Below, in pieces: positions 1 to 8,954 of a DNA stretch of 64,000 nt (position 1 is its first letter; every line of letters starts with the position of its first letter). The translations under genes and the position numbers were made by a program. Location: assembly GCF_050286925.1 (NCBI RefSeq), contig NZ_JBFWFX010000004.1, positions 124,001 to 188,000 on the forward strand. Reading direction: 5' to 3'. Below the pieces are notes generated by a model, which saw only the letters and a program-made list of their open reading frames with translations, had not been told where the DNA came from and searched no databases. Source of the DNA: Caloranaerobacter sp050286925. GTDB taxonomy: Bacteria; Bacillota; Clostridia; Tissierellales; Thermohalobacteraceae.

Positions 1-2
1 TG

Positions 3-1325
3 CTTATGCAGACTTTATTAGGTTTTGCTGACATGGCTATGGTTGGAAGTCTTGGAGCTTCAGCTATTGCAGCAGTAGGCATAAGTGATATGCCTATGAT
101 GACTGCGATGGCAATCTTTTCAGCTATAAGTGTTGGAACTACTGCTTTAGTTGCGAGATTTATTGGAGCTAAAGATATCAAAAAAGCAAATGATGTGGCT
201 AAACAAGCACTTATCATTAGTTTAGTTACTGCTGTATTTTTTGCTTTATTAGGTCAGTTACTGGCTAAAACAGTAGTTATTTTAATGGGAGCAAAAGCAG
301 ATGTAATTCCACAAGCTACAAATTATTTTAAAATTGTCAGTTTATCCTTACCTTTTATGATAATAGGTATTATAATGAGTGGTGTTTTTAGAGGTACAGG
401 GGATACTAAGACACCTATATATATAAATGGGGTTTCAAATATAATAAATATAGTTGGAAACTTTTTTTTAATTTACCATACTCGAATGATAAATATAAGT
501 ATTCCTATATTAAATAAAAGTATATTTATTAAAATACCAGGTGCTGGTTTAGAAGTGGTTGGGGCAGCTATTTCTACGGCTTTTGCTCGAAGTATTGCTG
601 GTTTATTTATTTTTTTAATAATTATTAAAGGTAAAGGTAAAATAAAAGTGAATATTAAAGAAAATAATAAAATCGATTTTCAAATTATTAAACGTATTTT
701 TAATATTGGAATACCCGCTGCAATAGAACAATTTTTTATGAGATTTGGACAACTTTTGTTTTTTAGAATAGTAACAAGTCTTGGAACAACAATGGTAGCA
801 GCACATAGAATTACATTAACTGCTGAATCTATATCTTTTATGCCAGGGTTTGGATTTGCACTAGCAGCAACTACATTAGTTGGTCAGTATTTAGGGGCTG
901 AAAATCCTAAACTAGCACAGAAAAGTGGATATATTGCTGTAAAAATGGCTTCTATAGTGATGGGGATATTTGGACTTTTTTTCTTTATTTGGCCTGATAT
1001 GTTTTTAATGATTTTTACAAGAGATAGGGAAATATTAGATAGTGCGAGATGGTGTCTCAGAATTGTTGCTATATCACAGCCTTTTTTAGCAGGTGTAATG
1101 GGATTTGCTGGGGGATTAAGAGGTGCAGGAGATACTAGATGGGTGCTTATAATTACTTTTACAGGTATTTGGGGAATAAGACTTACATTAGCATACCTAT
1201 TTGTAATAGTTTTAAAACTTGGTTTGATTGGTGCTTGGATAGCTATGAGTATTGATTTAATTATAAGAGGATTATTATTATTTATCAGATTCAGATCTGG
1301 TAGATGGAAAAGTATACAAGTATGA
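3..1325 (+). CDS. MATE family efflux transporter (5' end cut by window)
   Basis: Multi-span inner-membrane antiporter of the MATE family, which exports drugs and other organic cations using a sodium or proton gradient. The visible 440 residues carry the usual two-fold repeat: an N-terminal half beginning in a segment like LLGFADMAMVGSLGA, and a second half with the internal repeat FRGTGDTKTP / LRGAGDTRW in matching positions. Family members are about 450-460 residues, so some 15-25 residues of the N-terminus (the first half-helix) lie before base 1; the in-frame ATG at base 6 is internal. The gene ends 40 bases before a promoter for the next gene. Substrate cannot be told from sequence. Confidence 0.9.
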   Translation, partial: LMQTLLGFADMAMVGSLGASAIAAVGISDMPMMTAMAIFSAISVGTTALVARFIGAKDIKKANDVAKQALIISLVTAVFFALLGQLLAKTVVILMGAKADVIPQATNYFKIVSLSLPFMIIGIIMSGVFRGTGDTKTPIYINGVSNIINIVGNFFLIYHTRMINISIPILNKSIFIKIPGAGLEVVGAAISTAFARSIAGLFIFLIIIKGKGKIKVNIKENNKIDFQIIKRIFNIGIPAAIEQFFMRFGQLLFFRIVTSLGTTMVAAHRITLTAESISFMPGFGFALAATTLVGQYLGAENPKLAQKSGYIAVKMASIVMGIFGLFFFIWPDMFLMIFTRDREILDSARWCLRIVAISQPFLAGVMGFAGGLRGAGDTRWVLIITFTGIWGIRLTLAYLFVIVLKLGLIGAWIAMSIDLIIRGLLLFIRFRSGRWKSIQV

Positions 1326-1361
1326 TAACATGTGTAAGATATACTCTTTAAGCTTGATTTA

Positions 1362-1370
1362 TGGTATAAT
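1362..1370 (+). promoter_or_regulatory. Extended -10 promoter for the pseudokinase/GGDEF gene
   Basis: TGGTATAAT matches the extended -10 form (TGnTATAAT). No convincing -35 box is seen 17 bases upstream. It lies about 70 bases before the chosen start at 1440. Confidence 0.5.
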
Positions 1371-1439
1371 GTTACTTAAATTCGATATATTCTGAAACTT
1401 GCAATGTTAAGTATTGTTTGTTATAGGGAAGGGGATTTT

Positions 1440-4400
1440 ATGGAATTAATAAACAATAGGTATTTTATAAATAATATTATTGAAGAAAATGATGAAAGTA
1501 TTAAATATGAAGTAAGGGACTTAATAAAAAATAATGCAAAGAAATTTTTAAAATTATACAAAGACACCCCAAATACTAGTAAATATGTAAAATACCTAAT
1601 ACAAAATTTTATTAGATATAGTACTATTACGCACCCTAATATTATCAGAAGTTACAGTTTTGACATAGTTAAAACAATTGATAATAAAGATTCAAAAAAA
1701 CTTCTGTATTTTTATACAACTGAAGTAAAAAGTGGATTTAAGCTTATTGATGTTATAGATAAATTTACAGAACAAGAAGTAATCAATATTATTTATCAAA
1801 TATGCGATGTATTATATCATTTGCATTTACAAGGAATAACTTATACTTTCTTAAATCAACAAAATATTTTTATAAATAAATCTAAAAATGAAATAAAAGT
1901 TAAATTACAAGATATTGTTTCGGTGAAAGAACATATTATAAGCAGAACTTTTGGCTATAATGATAGATTATTTATTGCACCTGAATTTACCTTTGATAAA
2001 AAAAAGATAGATAAACGAACAGATATATTTTCAATTGGTATATTATTTTATGTTTTGTTAAAAGGTAATAAGATAGATTTTAATTATCAAAGTATATTGG
2101 AAGAAGTAAATAGTCGTGATGATGATTATTTTAAGATTATTAAAAAATGTATAAGCAGAGATGTTAATAAGAGATATGATGATATTTACCAATTAGTTAA
2201 TGATTTGAATATTATCACAGGAAGACAATTCGAGTTTGATTTTGCAAATCGAAATTTAATATTTAAAACACCGATAGTAGGTAGAGATAAAGAAATAAAA
2301 GAAGTGCTTGATGTTGATAGTCAATTCAATATAGGCAATTATAAAACAAAATTGGTGTTAATTAAAGGAGAAAGTGGAATTGGTAAAACACGTTTTCTCA
2401 ATGAAATAGGATTTAGATTGAGAATGAGTAACAGAACATTATTTAAAGTTATGGTTGATATATCAAATTCAGTTGGCTCTTCACCAATTCAAATGATTTT
2501 AAAACAGATGGTAAAGAGTGCAGATATTAGTTTAATTGAGAAATATGGAGCAGAATTAGTTAAAATAATGCCAGAGATAAGGCTTATTAAAGACATTAAA
2601 CCATCACCAGTTTTAAGTGCAGATAAGGAAAAGTTAAGGTTATATGATCGGATTACTAACTTCTTTGTAGATTATGTAAATAAGACGCCAACTTATATTA
2701 TGATAGATGATTTGCATAATGCGGACTTAGAAACTTTTAGAATGTTGAATTATATTATAAGAAACAGCAGTTCAGTTCCTTTATTATTGATTATTACTTA
2801 TGATGAAGAAAAAATAAAATATAGGTCAGAGATAAAAGGTATTATTAATGAATGGAAAAAGTTAGATGAAGTTAAAGAACTTGAATTACTTAAACTTAAT
2901 CTATATGAAACAGCAGAATTATTAAGTAATATTTTGAATATTGATTATAAACCTATTAATTTTACAGCTAGAATAATAGAAGAAACTAATGGGAATCCAA
3001 GATATATAGAAGAAGTTTTGAAAAAACTGTATGTAGCAAAAGAACTTTATTTGGATAAAAGAGGTACATGGAATTTAAAGATTGAAAACATTAACCAACT
3101 TCTTATACCTGAAAATATAGATGAAGCTATTAAAGAACAAATTGAACTATTAGATAGAGATTTGTACAGTATTATTAAAATAATTTCTGTATTTAACAGT
3201 CCAGTTTCTCAAAAAATTATAGAGAAAATGGTAAATATAAGTGAGGAAAAATTATTAAGTTTAATTGAAAAATTAGTTTCTATGAAACTATTGGATAAAC
3301 GAGTAGAGGATTGGGGTTATACTTATACTTTTTATAATCGGAATGTCAAAGGATATATATATAACAGTATTGATAAAAATGAAAGAAGTAAACTGCATAG
3401 ACAAGCATCTGAAATTCTTGAGGATATTTATAAGAAACAGGATAGAGTAAATTTTGATGAATTAATCTATCATTTAACTTTATCTAATGAAATAGATAAA
3501 GCCATTGATTATGCTATTACATTTGCAAAGAAGATGCAGAGATTACTTGCGAATTCACGTGCAATGTTATTATGGGAAAAAGCATATAGACTTTTAGAGA
3601 AAAAACCGAATGATATAAGGAAATTAGATGTATTAATAAATATGGGTAAATTATATGCTTATCAGGGTGAAAATAATAAAGCTATAGATATGTATAAAAA
3701 AGTCCTAAAAGGAGCGCTGGAATCAGATAATAAACAGTTGGCTATTAGATGCAAAATAAATATGGCTAATATTTTTTATCTAAGAAATGATTTGAACACA
3801 TGTAGAAGATTAGCGATAGAAGCATATTTAGAGGCCAAAGCTATAGACTCGATTGAAGCTATCTTAGATGCTGTGATTTTATTAAATAAAATTAATATTT
3901 GGAAGGGCAAATATGATTTAGTTTTGAAACTTAGTAAAAAATATTTAAGATTAGCTTTGGAAGAAAATTTATATAAATATGCAGGCAGTATTTATAATCA
4001 TATGGGTCTTGTTCATATGTTTACAGAAAAAATTAATTTGGCGATAGAATGTTTTGAAAAAAGCATAGAGTTATTCCAAAAAGCTAATGAATTTGTAGAA
4101 TCTACTCGTCCTATTAATAATATTGGTATAATTTATGCTAATTATTTTGATGAAATTGACAAAGCAATGAAGTATATGAAAGAAGGAATTGAGATATCTC
4201 AGAAGTATAATTCTATACAAAATGAAGTGGTATTTCTAAACAATATAGGTGAATTATACTTAAATATTAATGAATATGAAAAGGCTAAAGAAGTAGTTGA
4301 AAAGGCTGTTAAACTATCAAAAGAGCTTGAATATGAAGATATGTATTTTCTTGCTATGAAAAATTTAGCTGCTATATACCTTCATACAGGAGAGTTTGAT

Positions 4401-6821
4401 AAATCTTTTGATTGTTATTATGTTATAGAAGAGAAACTCAAAAAATCTAATATAAGTAAAATAAATGTTGCTGAGTATTATAATTTTCTAAGTGAATTTT
4501 ATTATAAATTTGGGAAATGGGATAAAGCAAGAGAATATTGTGATAAGACAATAGAAAATAGTACTAAATTTGATATTAAATATAAACTTAACGCAATATC
4601 TTTAAAAGCTCTTATTAAATATTATGAAACTGGTATATTAGATAAAGAAGAAATTAATAGAATAAGAAATGAATTTAAACTTAGAAATCGAAATACTGGT
4701 CGAAGAGATTTCCTTTTAAGGATAGCATATGTTGCTATTCAAGTTGGTGATATAGATTACGCATTAGAATTATTAGAAGAAGATGCTGAAATAGCAAAAA
4801 GAGTATCTACAATTTATCTGGATATAGTTAGAAGAATGTTGATTATATGTATAGAAGATTGGGGAATTCAAAGACTAATAGAAGTACTCAAACTAGTTAG
4901 AGATAATAGATTTTTAGAGTTTGAATTGTTTATTTATTATATGATTGGCGAAAAGTTCTTTAAGAAACAAGAGTATTATAAAGCAGCTAATTATTATCTG
5001 ATGGTTTTGGATTTGTTAAAAAGACTTTCAAAAAAAATACCAGATGAGAGTTTTAGATTAACTTATTTCAGTAGTCATGGAAAGTATAAGATAACACAAA
5101 GAGTAAGTATGATAATAGATAATTTATTAAAGGATAAAGATGAATTATTGGTGAAGAAAGCAAATGAAGTACTTAAAAAATTGAAAGATAATAATATGAA
5201 AGATATTGATCTTTTAATAAACTTATTTAATAAAATAAACAAGACAATAGAAGAAAATAGTAAAGATGCAAAGGCATATTTAAATATATTACAGGTAACA
5301 AAATTGATAGAAAAATTTAATGATGATTATGAAAGTAATTTACAAAGGCTAATAAGATTTGCAGTTGACCAAAGCTTAGCTAGCAGAGGTTTTATTTTCA
5401 TAAATAATGAAGTTACAAATGAATTAGAAGTTATCGCTTCTACGATAGATAATATTGACCAGGCAGAACTGAAAAAAATAAAATTTATAGTTAAACAGAA
5501 ACAGAAAGCTTTTATTTTAAAAAATATTTTTGAAGAGGTAAAAAGTGAAACAGAGAGACTTTTATTTGGTGATATTAAATCAATGATTTGTATTCCAATT
5601 TTTAGGACTAGAAAGGAAAGTTTATTAAACAAAGTAGAAAGAAGAAAAAAGATAAAGAGCTTTTCGAATGATAAGATTATAGGGTATTTTTACTTGGATT
5701 CAGATATAATTTTTAATAGATTTGATCAAAGCACTTTTGAGTTAATGAAAATGTTATCTTATATAGCTTACTTAAATATTGAAAATTATTATTTGAAAGT
5801 TTCTTCGTCAACAGATAAACTTACTGGAATTTATAATAGAAAATATTTTGACTTTCTATTTGATGAAATACTAAGATTCTCGAAAGTTAACAACCATAGT
5901 TTCTCGGTGATAATGGCAGACATAGACAAATTTAAAAACGTAAATGATGTATTTGGTCATCAAAAAGGCGATGAAATTTTAAGCAAAGTTGCGCAAATAA
6001 TCCAGAATAATATTAGGAATACTGATATTGTAGGGAGATATGGTGGTGAGGAATTTATAATTATTCTGCACGATACCAAAGGAAATGAAGGATTAAAAGT
6101 TGCAGAAAAAATAAGAAAAGAAGTAGAAAATGCTAATTTGATAAGTAAAGATTATCCAGTTACTATTAGTTTAGGAGTATCGAATTATCCACAACATGGA
6201 CAATTTAAAGACGAACTTATAGAAAATGCTGATAAAGCTTTGTATCATGCAAAAAATACAGGAAGGAATAAGGCAGTTCTTTGGGATAGTTCTATTAGAG
6301 ATAAAGCAGTAAGATTTGACAAACTTGCTGGTATAGTAACTGGAAACACAGTACAGGACCAACGTATAGTTTCTTTAATGATTGATGTTTTAAATCTATT
6401 AAAACTAGATATAGAAGTGGAGCATAAGATATTTGAGGTTTTAGGTAGATTAATTGAAGTTATGGAAGTTCAACAAGCAATATTATTTACAATTGATAAA
6501 GATTCAAGCATAAATAAGATATATGCTAGAAGAAGAAAAGAACAGAAATGGGATAATTATCCTAGATATAATAAAAATATTATAGAAAGGGTAATAGATA
6601 ATAATAAAGGTGAATTTTTAATCGATTGGGAAGATATAGGCAAAATTGATCCTATAACAGGGAAACCAGATTGGCAGTCAGTAATAGCTGCACCTTCAAT
6701 TATAAATGGAAAGATTAAAGGTGTTTTATATCTCTCAGTACCAATAAAGGAAAAGGAATTCGATTATAATTCATATAACTTTGTTTGTAAAATAGCAGAT
6801 ATAATTGCAGCTATTATTTGA
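1440..6821 (+). CDS. Giant signalling protein: kinase-like domain, AAA ATPase, TPR, GAF, GGDEF, GAF
   Basis: A 1793-residue cytoplasmic protein. Order: Ser/Thr kinase-like fold (about 1-270) with APEF and DKRTDIFSIG motifs; AAA/NB-ARC-like ATPase with Walker A GESGIGKT (310-317) and Walker B YIMIDD (near 420); a long TPR-like helical region (about 690-1200); GAF-like domain (about 1290-1450); GGDEF domain with intact GGEEF at 1535-1539 and an RNTD inhibitory I-site just before it; a second GAF-like domain to the C-terminus. The kinase part lacks the catalytic HRD aspartate (YTF at 135-137) and DFG reads DIV, so it is probably a pseudokinase. Expected activity is c-di-GMP synthesis gated by the other domains. 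Start 1440 follows AGGGAAGGGGA; the in-frame ATG at 1404 has no such site. No obvious operon partner. Confidence 0.85.
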   Translation: MELINNRYFINNIIEENDESIKYEVRDLIKNNAKKFLKLYKDTPNTSKYVKYLIQNFIRYSTITHPNIIRSYSFDIVKTIDNKDSKKLLYFYTTEVKSGFKLIDVIDKFTEQEVINIIYQICDVLYHLHLQGITYTFLNQQNIFINKSKNEIKVKLQDIVSVKEHIISRTFGYNDRLFIAPEFTFDKKKIDKRTDIFSIGILFYVLLKGNKIDFNYQSILEEVNSRDDDYFKIIKKCISRDVNKRYDDIYQLVNDLNIITGRQFEFDFANRNLIFKTPIVGRDKEIKEVLDVDSQFNIGNYKTKLVLIKGESGIGKTRFLNEIGFRLRMSNRTLFKVMVDISNSVGSSPIQMILKQMVKSADISLIEKYGAELVKIMPEIRLIKDIKPSPVLSADKEKLRLYDRITNFFVDYVNKTPTYIMIDDLHNADLETFRMLNYIIRNSSSVPLLLIITYDEEKIKYRSEIKGIINEWKKLDEVKELELLKLNLYETAELLSNILNIDYKPINFTARIIEETNGNPRYIEEVLKKLYVAKELYLDKRGTWNLKIENINQLLIPENIDEAIKEQIELLDRDLYSIIKIISVFNSPVSQKIIEKMVNISEEKLLSLIEKLVSMKLLDKRVEDWGYTYTFYNRNVKGYIYNSIDKNERSKLHRQASEILEDIYKKQDRVNFDELIYHLTLSNEIDKAIDYAITFAKKMQRLLANSRAMLLWEKAYRLLEKKPNDIRKLDVLINMGKLYAYQGENNKAIDMYKKVLKGALESDNKQLAIRCKINMANIFYLRNDLNTCRRLAIEAYLEAKAIDSIEAILDAVILLNKINIWKGKYDLVLKLSKKYLRLALEENLYKYAGSIYNHMGLVHMFTEKINLAIECFEKSIELFQKANEFVESTRPINNIGIIYANYFDEIDKAMKYMKEGIEISQKYNSIQNEVVFLNNIGELYLNINEYEKAKEVVEKAVKLSKELEYEDMYFLAMKNLAAIYLHTGEFDKSFDCYYVIEEKLKKSNISKINVAEYYNFLSEFYYKFGKWDKAREYCDKTIENSTKFDIKYKLNAISLKALIKYYETGILDKEEINRIRNEFKLRNRNTGRRDFLLRIAYVAIQVGDIDYALELLEEDAEIAKRVSTIYLDIVRRMLIICIEDWGIQRLIEVLKLVRDNRFLEFELFIYYMIGEKFFKKQEYYKAANYYLMVLDLLKRLSKKIPDESFRLTYFSSHGKYKITQRVSMIIDNLLKDKDELLVKKANEVLKKLKDNNMKDIDLLINLFNKINKTIEENSKDAKAYLNILQVTKLIEKFNDDYESNLQRLIRFAVDQSLASRGFIFINNEVTNELEVIASTIDNIDQAELKKIKFIVKQKQKAFILKNIFEEVKSETERLLFGDIKSMICIPIFRTRKESLLNKVERRKKIKSFSNDKIIGYFYLDSDIIFNRFDQSTFELMKMLSYIAYLNIENYYLKVSSSTDKLTGIYNRKYFDFLFDEILRFSKVNNHSFSVIMADIDKFKNVNDVFGHQKGDEILSKVAQIIQNNIRNTDIVGRYGGEEFIIILHDTKGNEGLKVAEKIRKEVENANLISKDYPVTISLGVSNYPQHGQFKDELIENADKALYHAKNTGRNKAVLWDSSIRDKAVRFDKLAGIVTGNTVQDQRIVSLMIDVLNLLKLDIEVEHKIFEVLGRLIEVMEVQQAILFTIDKDSSINKIYARRRKEQKWDNYPRYNKNIIERVIDNNKGEFLIDWEDIGKIDPITGKPDWQSVIAAPSIINGKIKGVLYLSVPIKEKEFDYNSYNFVCKIADIIAAII

Positions 6822-6891
6822 TTTAATAAATAGAATATAATATCATATATTTGTTTGTAAAAATTAAAGAAAATGTTTTGGAGGTGATTTA

Positions 6892-7899
6892 TTGTCAGTT
6901 ACTATTAAAGATGTAGCCAGAATAGCTGGTGTATCTATTTCAACAGTATCTAGAGTTATTAATAATTCTAAGCCTGTTAGTCCAGAAATTAGAAAAAAAG
7001 TTTTGGATGTAATAGAAGAAATTGGATACAAACCAAATGAAATTGCTAGGACTTTAGTTACAAAGAAATCATTTTTGATTGGTGTTATTGTAACAGATAT
7101 CGGTAATTCATACATAGCTGATATGGTAAGAGGTATTGAAGAAGTTGGAAAAATGTATAATTATGATATTCTTTTATGCAGTACGTATGGCGATAAGGCA
7201 GCAGAGTTAAAATATATGCAGCTACTTAATAGAAAGCAGGTTGAAGGGATAATTTTAGTATCTGATGTTTTAAATCCAGAAATTAAAGAACAAATTGATA
7301 AATATGATATACCATTTGTATTTTTAAGTAGATTTTCACACCAAGAAGATTATGCAACAGTGACTATAGATTATATTGATGCTTCTTATGAAATGACTAA
7401 GTATTTAGTTAGCTTAGGACATAGAAATATATTATATTTAGGAGTAAAGGAAGATGTTAATTCATTAGAGAATATGAAAATAAAAGGATTTGAAAAAGCT
7501 TCGACAGATACTGAAGATATGAATAGCAATATTTATTTTGCAAAGGGATACAAGATAGAAGATGGATATGAAGCTGCTAAAGAAATATTTAAGACTTATA
7601 ATGATTTTACGGCTATATATTGTAGTAATGATGAGTTAGCTATTGGCGTCATGAATTATTGTTATGATAATAAAATAAGAATACCAGATGATATTTCAGT
7701 TGTAGGATTTGGAGATATTAGTATTGTCTCTAATTTAAGGCCTAGATTAACAACAATTAAGATACCATTTTATGATATAGGAGCTGTTGCAATAAGAAGG
7801 ATAATTAAGGAGCTTAAAAAAGAACCATTAGAAGAAAAACGTACAATATTGCCATTCCATTTACAGAAGAGGGATAGTTCAAAAAAATTAAATAAATAG
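6892..7899 (+). CDS. LacI family transcriptional regulator
   Basis: DNA-binding repressor of the LacI/GalR family, 335 residues. The N-terminus IKDVARIAGVSISTVSRVIN is the classic LacI helix-turn-helix and hinge, followed by a periplasmic-binding-protein-like sensor domain (about 60-330) that would bind a small ligand such as a sugar or purine. Start is TTG at 6892, placed 7 bases after a strong GGAGGTGAT site. No sugar transport or catabolic genes adjoin it, so its ligand and targets cannot be inferred. It is followed by a hairpin that overlaps the ribosome binding site of the next gene. Confidence 0.9.
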   Translation: MSVTIKDVARIAGVSISTVSRVINNSKPVSPEIRKKVLDVIEEIGYKPNEIARTLVTKKSFLIGVIVTDIGNSYIADMVRGIEEVGKMYNYDILLCSTYGDKAAELKYMQLLNRKQVEGIILVSDVLNPEIKEQIDKYDIPFVFLSRFSHQEDYATVTIDYIDASYEMTKYLVSLGHRNILYLGVKEDVNSLENMKIKGFEKASTDTEDMNSNIYFAKGYKIEDGYEAAKEIFKTYNDFTAIYCSNDELAIGVMNYCYDNKIRIPDDISVVGFGDISIVSNLRPRLTTIKIPFYDIGAVAIRRIIKELKKEPLEEKRTILPFHLQKRDSSKKLNK

Positions 7900-7908
7900 G
7901 AATAAATA

Positions 7909-7951
7909 CATCTCCAGATACTCATAATAAATATGAGAGTATTTGGAGGTG
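7909..7951 (+). promoter_or_regulatory. Hairpin covering the ribosome binding site of the YkuS-like gene
   Basis: Bases 7909-7922 pair continuously with 7938-7951 (14 pairs including G-U), then a 2-base bulge and four more pairs close a loop of about 5 bases. The 3' arm contains the whole GGAGGTG ribosome binding site (7945-7951) of the gene starting at 7958. There is no T-tract, so it is not a standard terminator. The same sequence is also a DNA dyad and could serve as an operator. Confidence 0.55.
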
Positions 7952-7957
7952 AATACT

Positions 7958-8206
7958 GTGAAAAAGAGAATTGTAGTTGAAGATGGATTAAAGAATATGA
8001 GGGATTTTCTTTCAAGCAGAGGATATTATGTAGAAAGTTTAAGTAGGAGTAAAAATAATTTAGATAATTGTGATGCTATTATAGTTTCAGGGCAAGATAG
8101 TAATTTTATGGGGATACATGATAGTATGACTAAAAAACCTGTTATAGATGCAGCTGGGAAATCACCTCAGGATGTATATAATCAATTGAAAGGACTACTT
8201 AAATAA
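7958..8206 (+). CDS. UPF0180 (YkuS-like) small protein
   Basis: Predicted 82-residue soluble protein resembling the UPF0180/YkuS family of Firmicutes, whose function is unknown. It begins KKRIVVEDGLKNMRDFLSSRG and has a central DAIIVSGQDSNFMG segment typical of the family, with a C-terminal VIDAAGKSPQDVYNQL. GTG at 7958 is chosen because GGAGGTG ends 6 bases before it; the in-frame TTG at 7943 would overlap that site. The ribosome binding site lies in a strong hairpin, and a terminator follows immediately. Confidence 0.75.
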   Translation: MKKRIVVEDGLKNMRDFLSSRGYYVESLSRSKNNLDNCDAIIVSGQDSNFMGIHDSMTKKPVIDAAGKSPQDVYNQLKGLLK

Positions 8207-8227
8207 AAGCAGCTTTATGCTGCTTTT
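8205..8227 (+). terminator. Rho-independent terminator after YkuS-like gene
   Basis: AAAAGCAGC (8205-8213) pairs perfectly with GCTGCTTTT (8219-8227) around a 5-base loop, ending in a T-run. It lies across the stop codon and within 25 bases of the next start, so some read-through into the next gene is likely. Confidence 0.75.
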
Positions 8228-8249
8228 CATTTATGAGGAGGTTTTGAAA

Positions 8250-8801
8250 ATGAGATTGTTTATTGCATTATCTTTTGATAGAGATTTAAAAGAGAAATTA
8301 GGGAAAATACAGAAGAAAGTGAAAAATAATTCTTCAAAGGGAAGGTGGGTATATATTGATAATTTTCATTTAACTTTAAAATTCTTAGGAAGTGTAGATA
8401 AGAATTATGTTGGTGATATAAATAAAAGTCTTAGAAAGATTGCTTCTAATTTCGATGAAATTAAGCTTAAATTGGACAAGTTAGATTATTTTCCTGGAAA
8501 TGGTATGATGAGAGTTGTATGGCTAGGGATCTCAGGCGAAGTAGAAAAGGTTAAACAAATAAAATTTGCAGTTGATGAAGAGTTGATAAAGTATGGTTTT
8601 AAAAAAGAGAAAAGAAAATATACTCCGCATATAACTTTAGCAAGAGATGTAGTATTTGAATCAAAAAAGTATTTTATAGATGATTTGATAGAAAAAGATT
8701 TAGAGTATAGTTTTACATTAAAAAATTTGACGCTTATGAATAGTGAATTAATAGGCGGTAAGAGAATATATACGCCTATAGGAAATTTTCGTTTGGGTTA
8801 A
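8250..8801 (+). CDS. thpR: RNA 2',3'-cyclic phosphodiesterase (ThpR/LigT)
   Basis: Two-histidine phosphoesterase of 183 residues that opens 2',3'-cyclic phosphates on RNA to 2'-phosphates (historically called 2'-5' RNA ligase). The two HxT signature motifs are present: FHLTLKF with His40 and YTPHITLA with His127, and the usual MRLFIALSF N-terminus. ATG at 8250 follows GAGGAGG by 8 bases; the upstream in-frame start at 8217 lies in the preceding terminator and is rejected. It sits alone between a terminator and hutH, with 150 bases of AT-rich spacer after it. Confidence 0.88.
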   Translation: MRLFIALSFDRDLKEKLGKIQKKVKNNSSKGRWVYIDNFHLTLKFLGSVDKNYVGDINKSLRKIASNFDEIKLKLDKLDYFPGNGMMRVVWLGISGEVEKVKQIKFAVDEELIKYGFKKEKRKYTPHITLARDVVFESKKYFIDDLIEKDLEYSFTLKNLTLMNSELIGGKRIYTPIGNFRLG

Positions 8802-8954
8802 GATTCAAAAAATTTAGTGTGATAAACTATTAAATTACTGAAATTTTAAATATTTCTTAAAATTTAAACTTATTTGAAGGGAAAATATTAAATATTGAAG
8901 AAATAAGAAAGGAAGTGAAAGTATTGAGTAAAATTTTTAGAAGGGGTTGAAAGA

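Noticed and set aside
8913..8952. Eight-codon mini-frame starting TTG just before hutH, resembling a leader peptide
   Set aside because: It has no histidine codons and no attenuator hairpin, and overlaps the hutH ribosome binding site by chance in AT-rich sequence.
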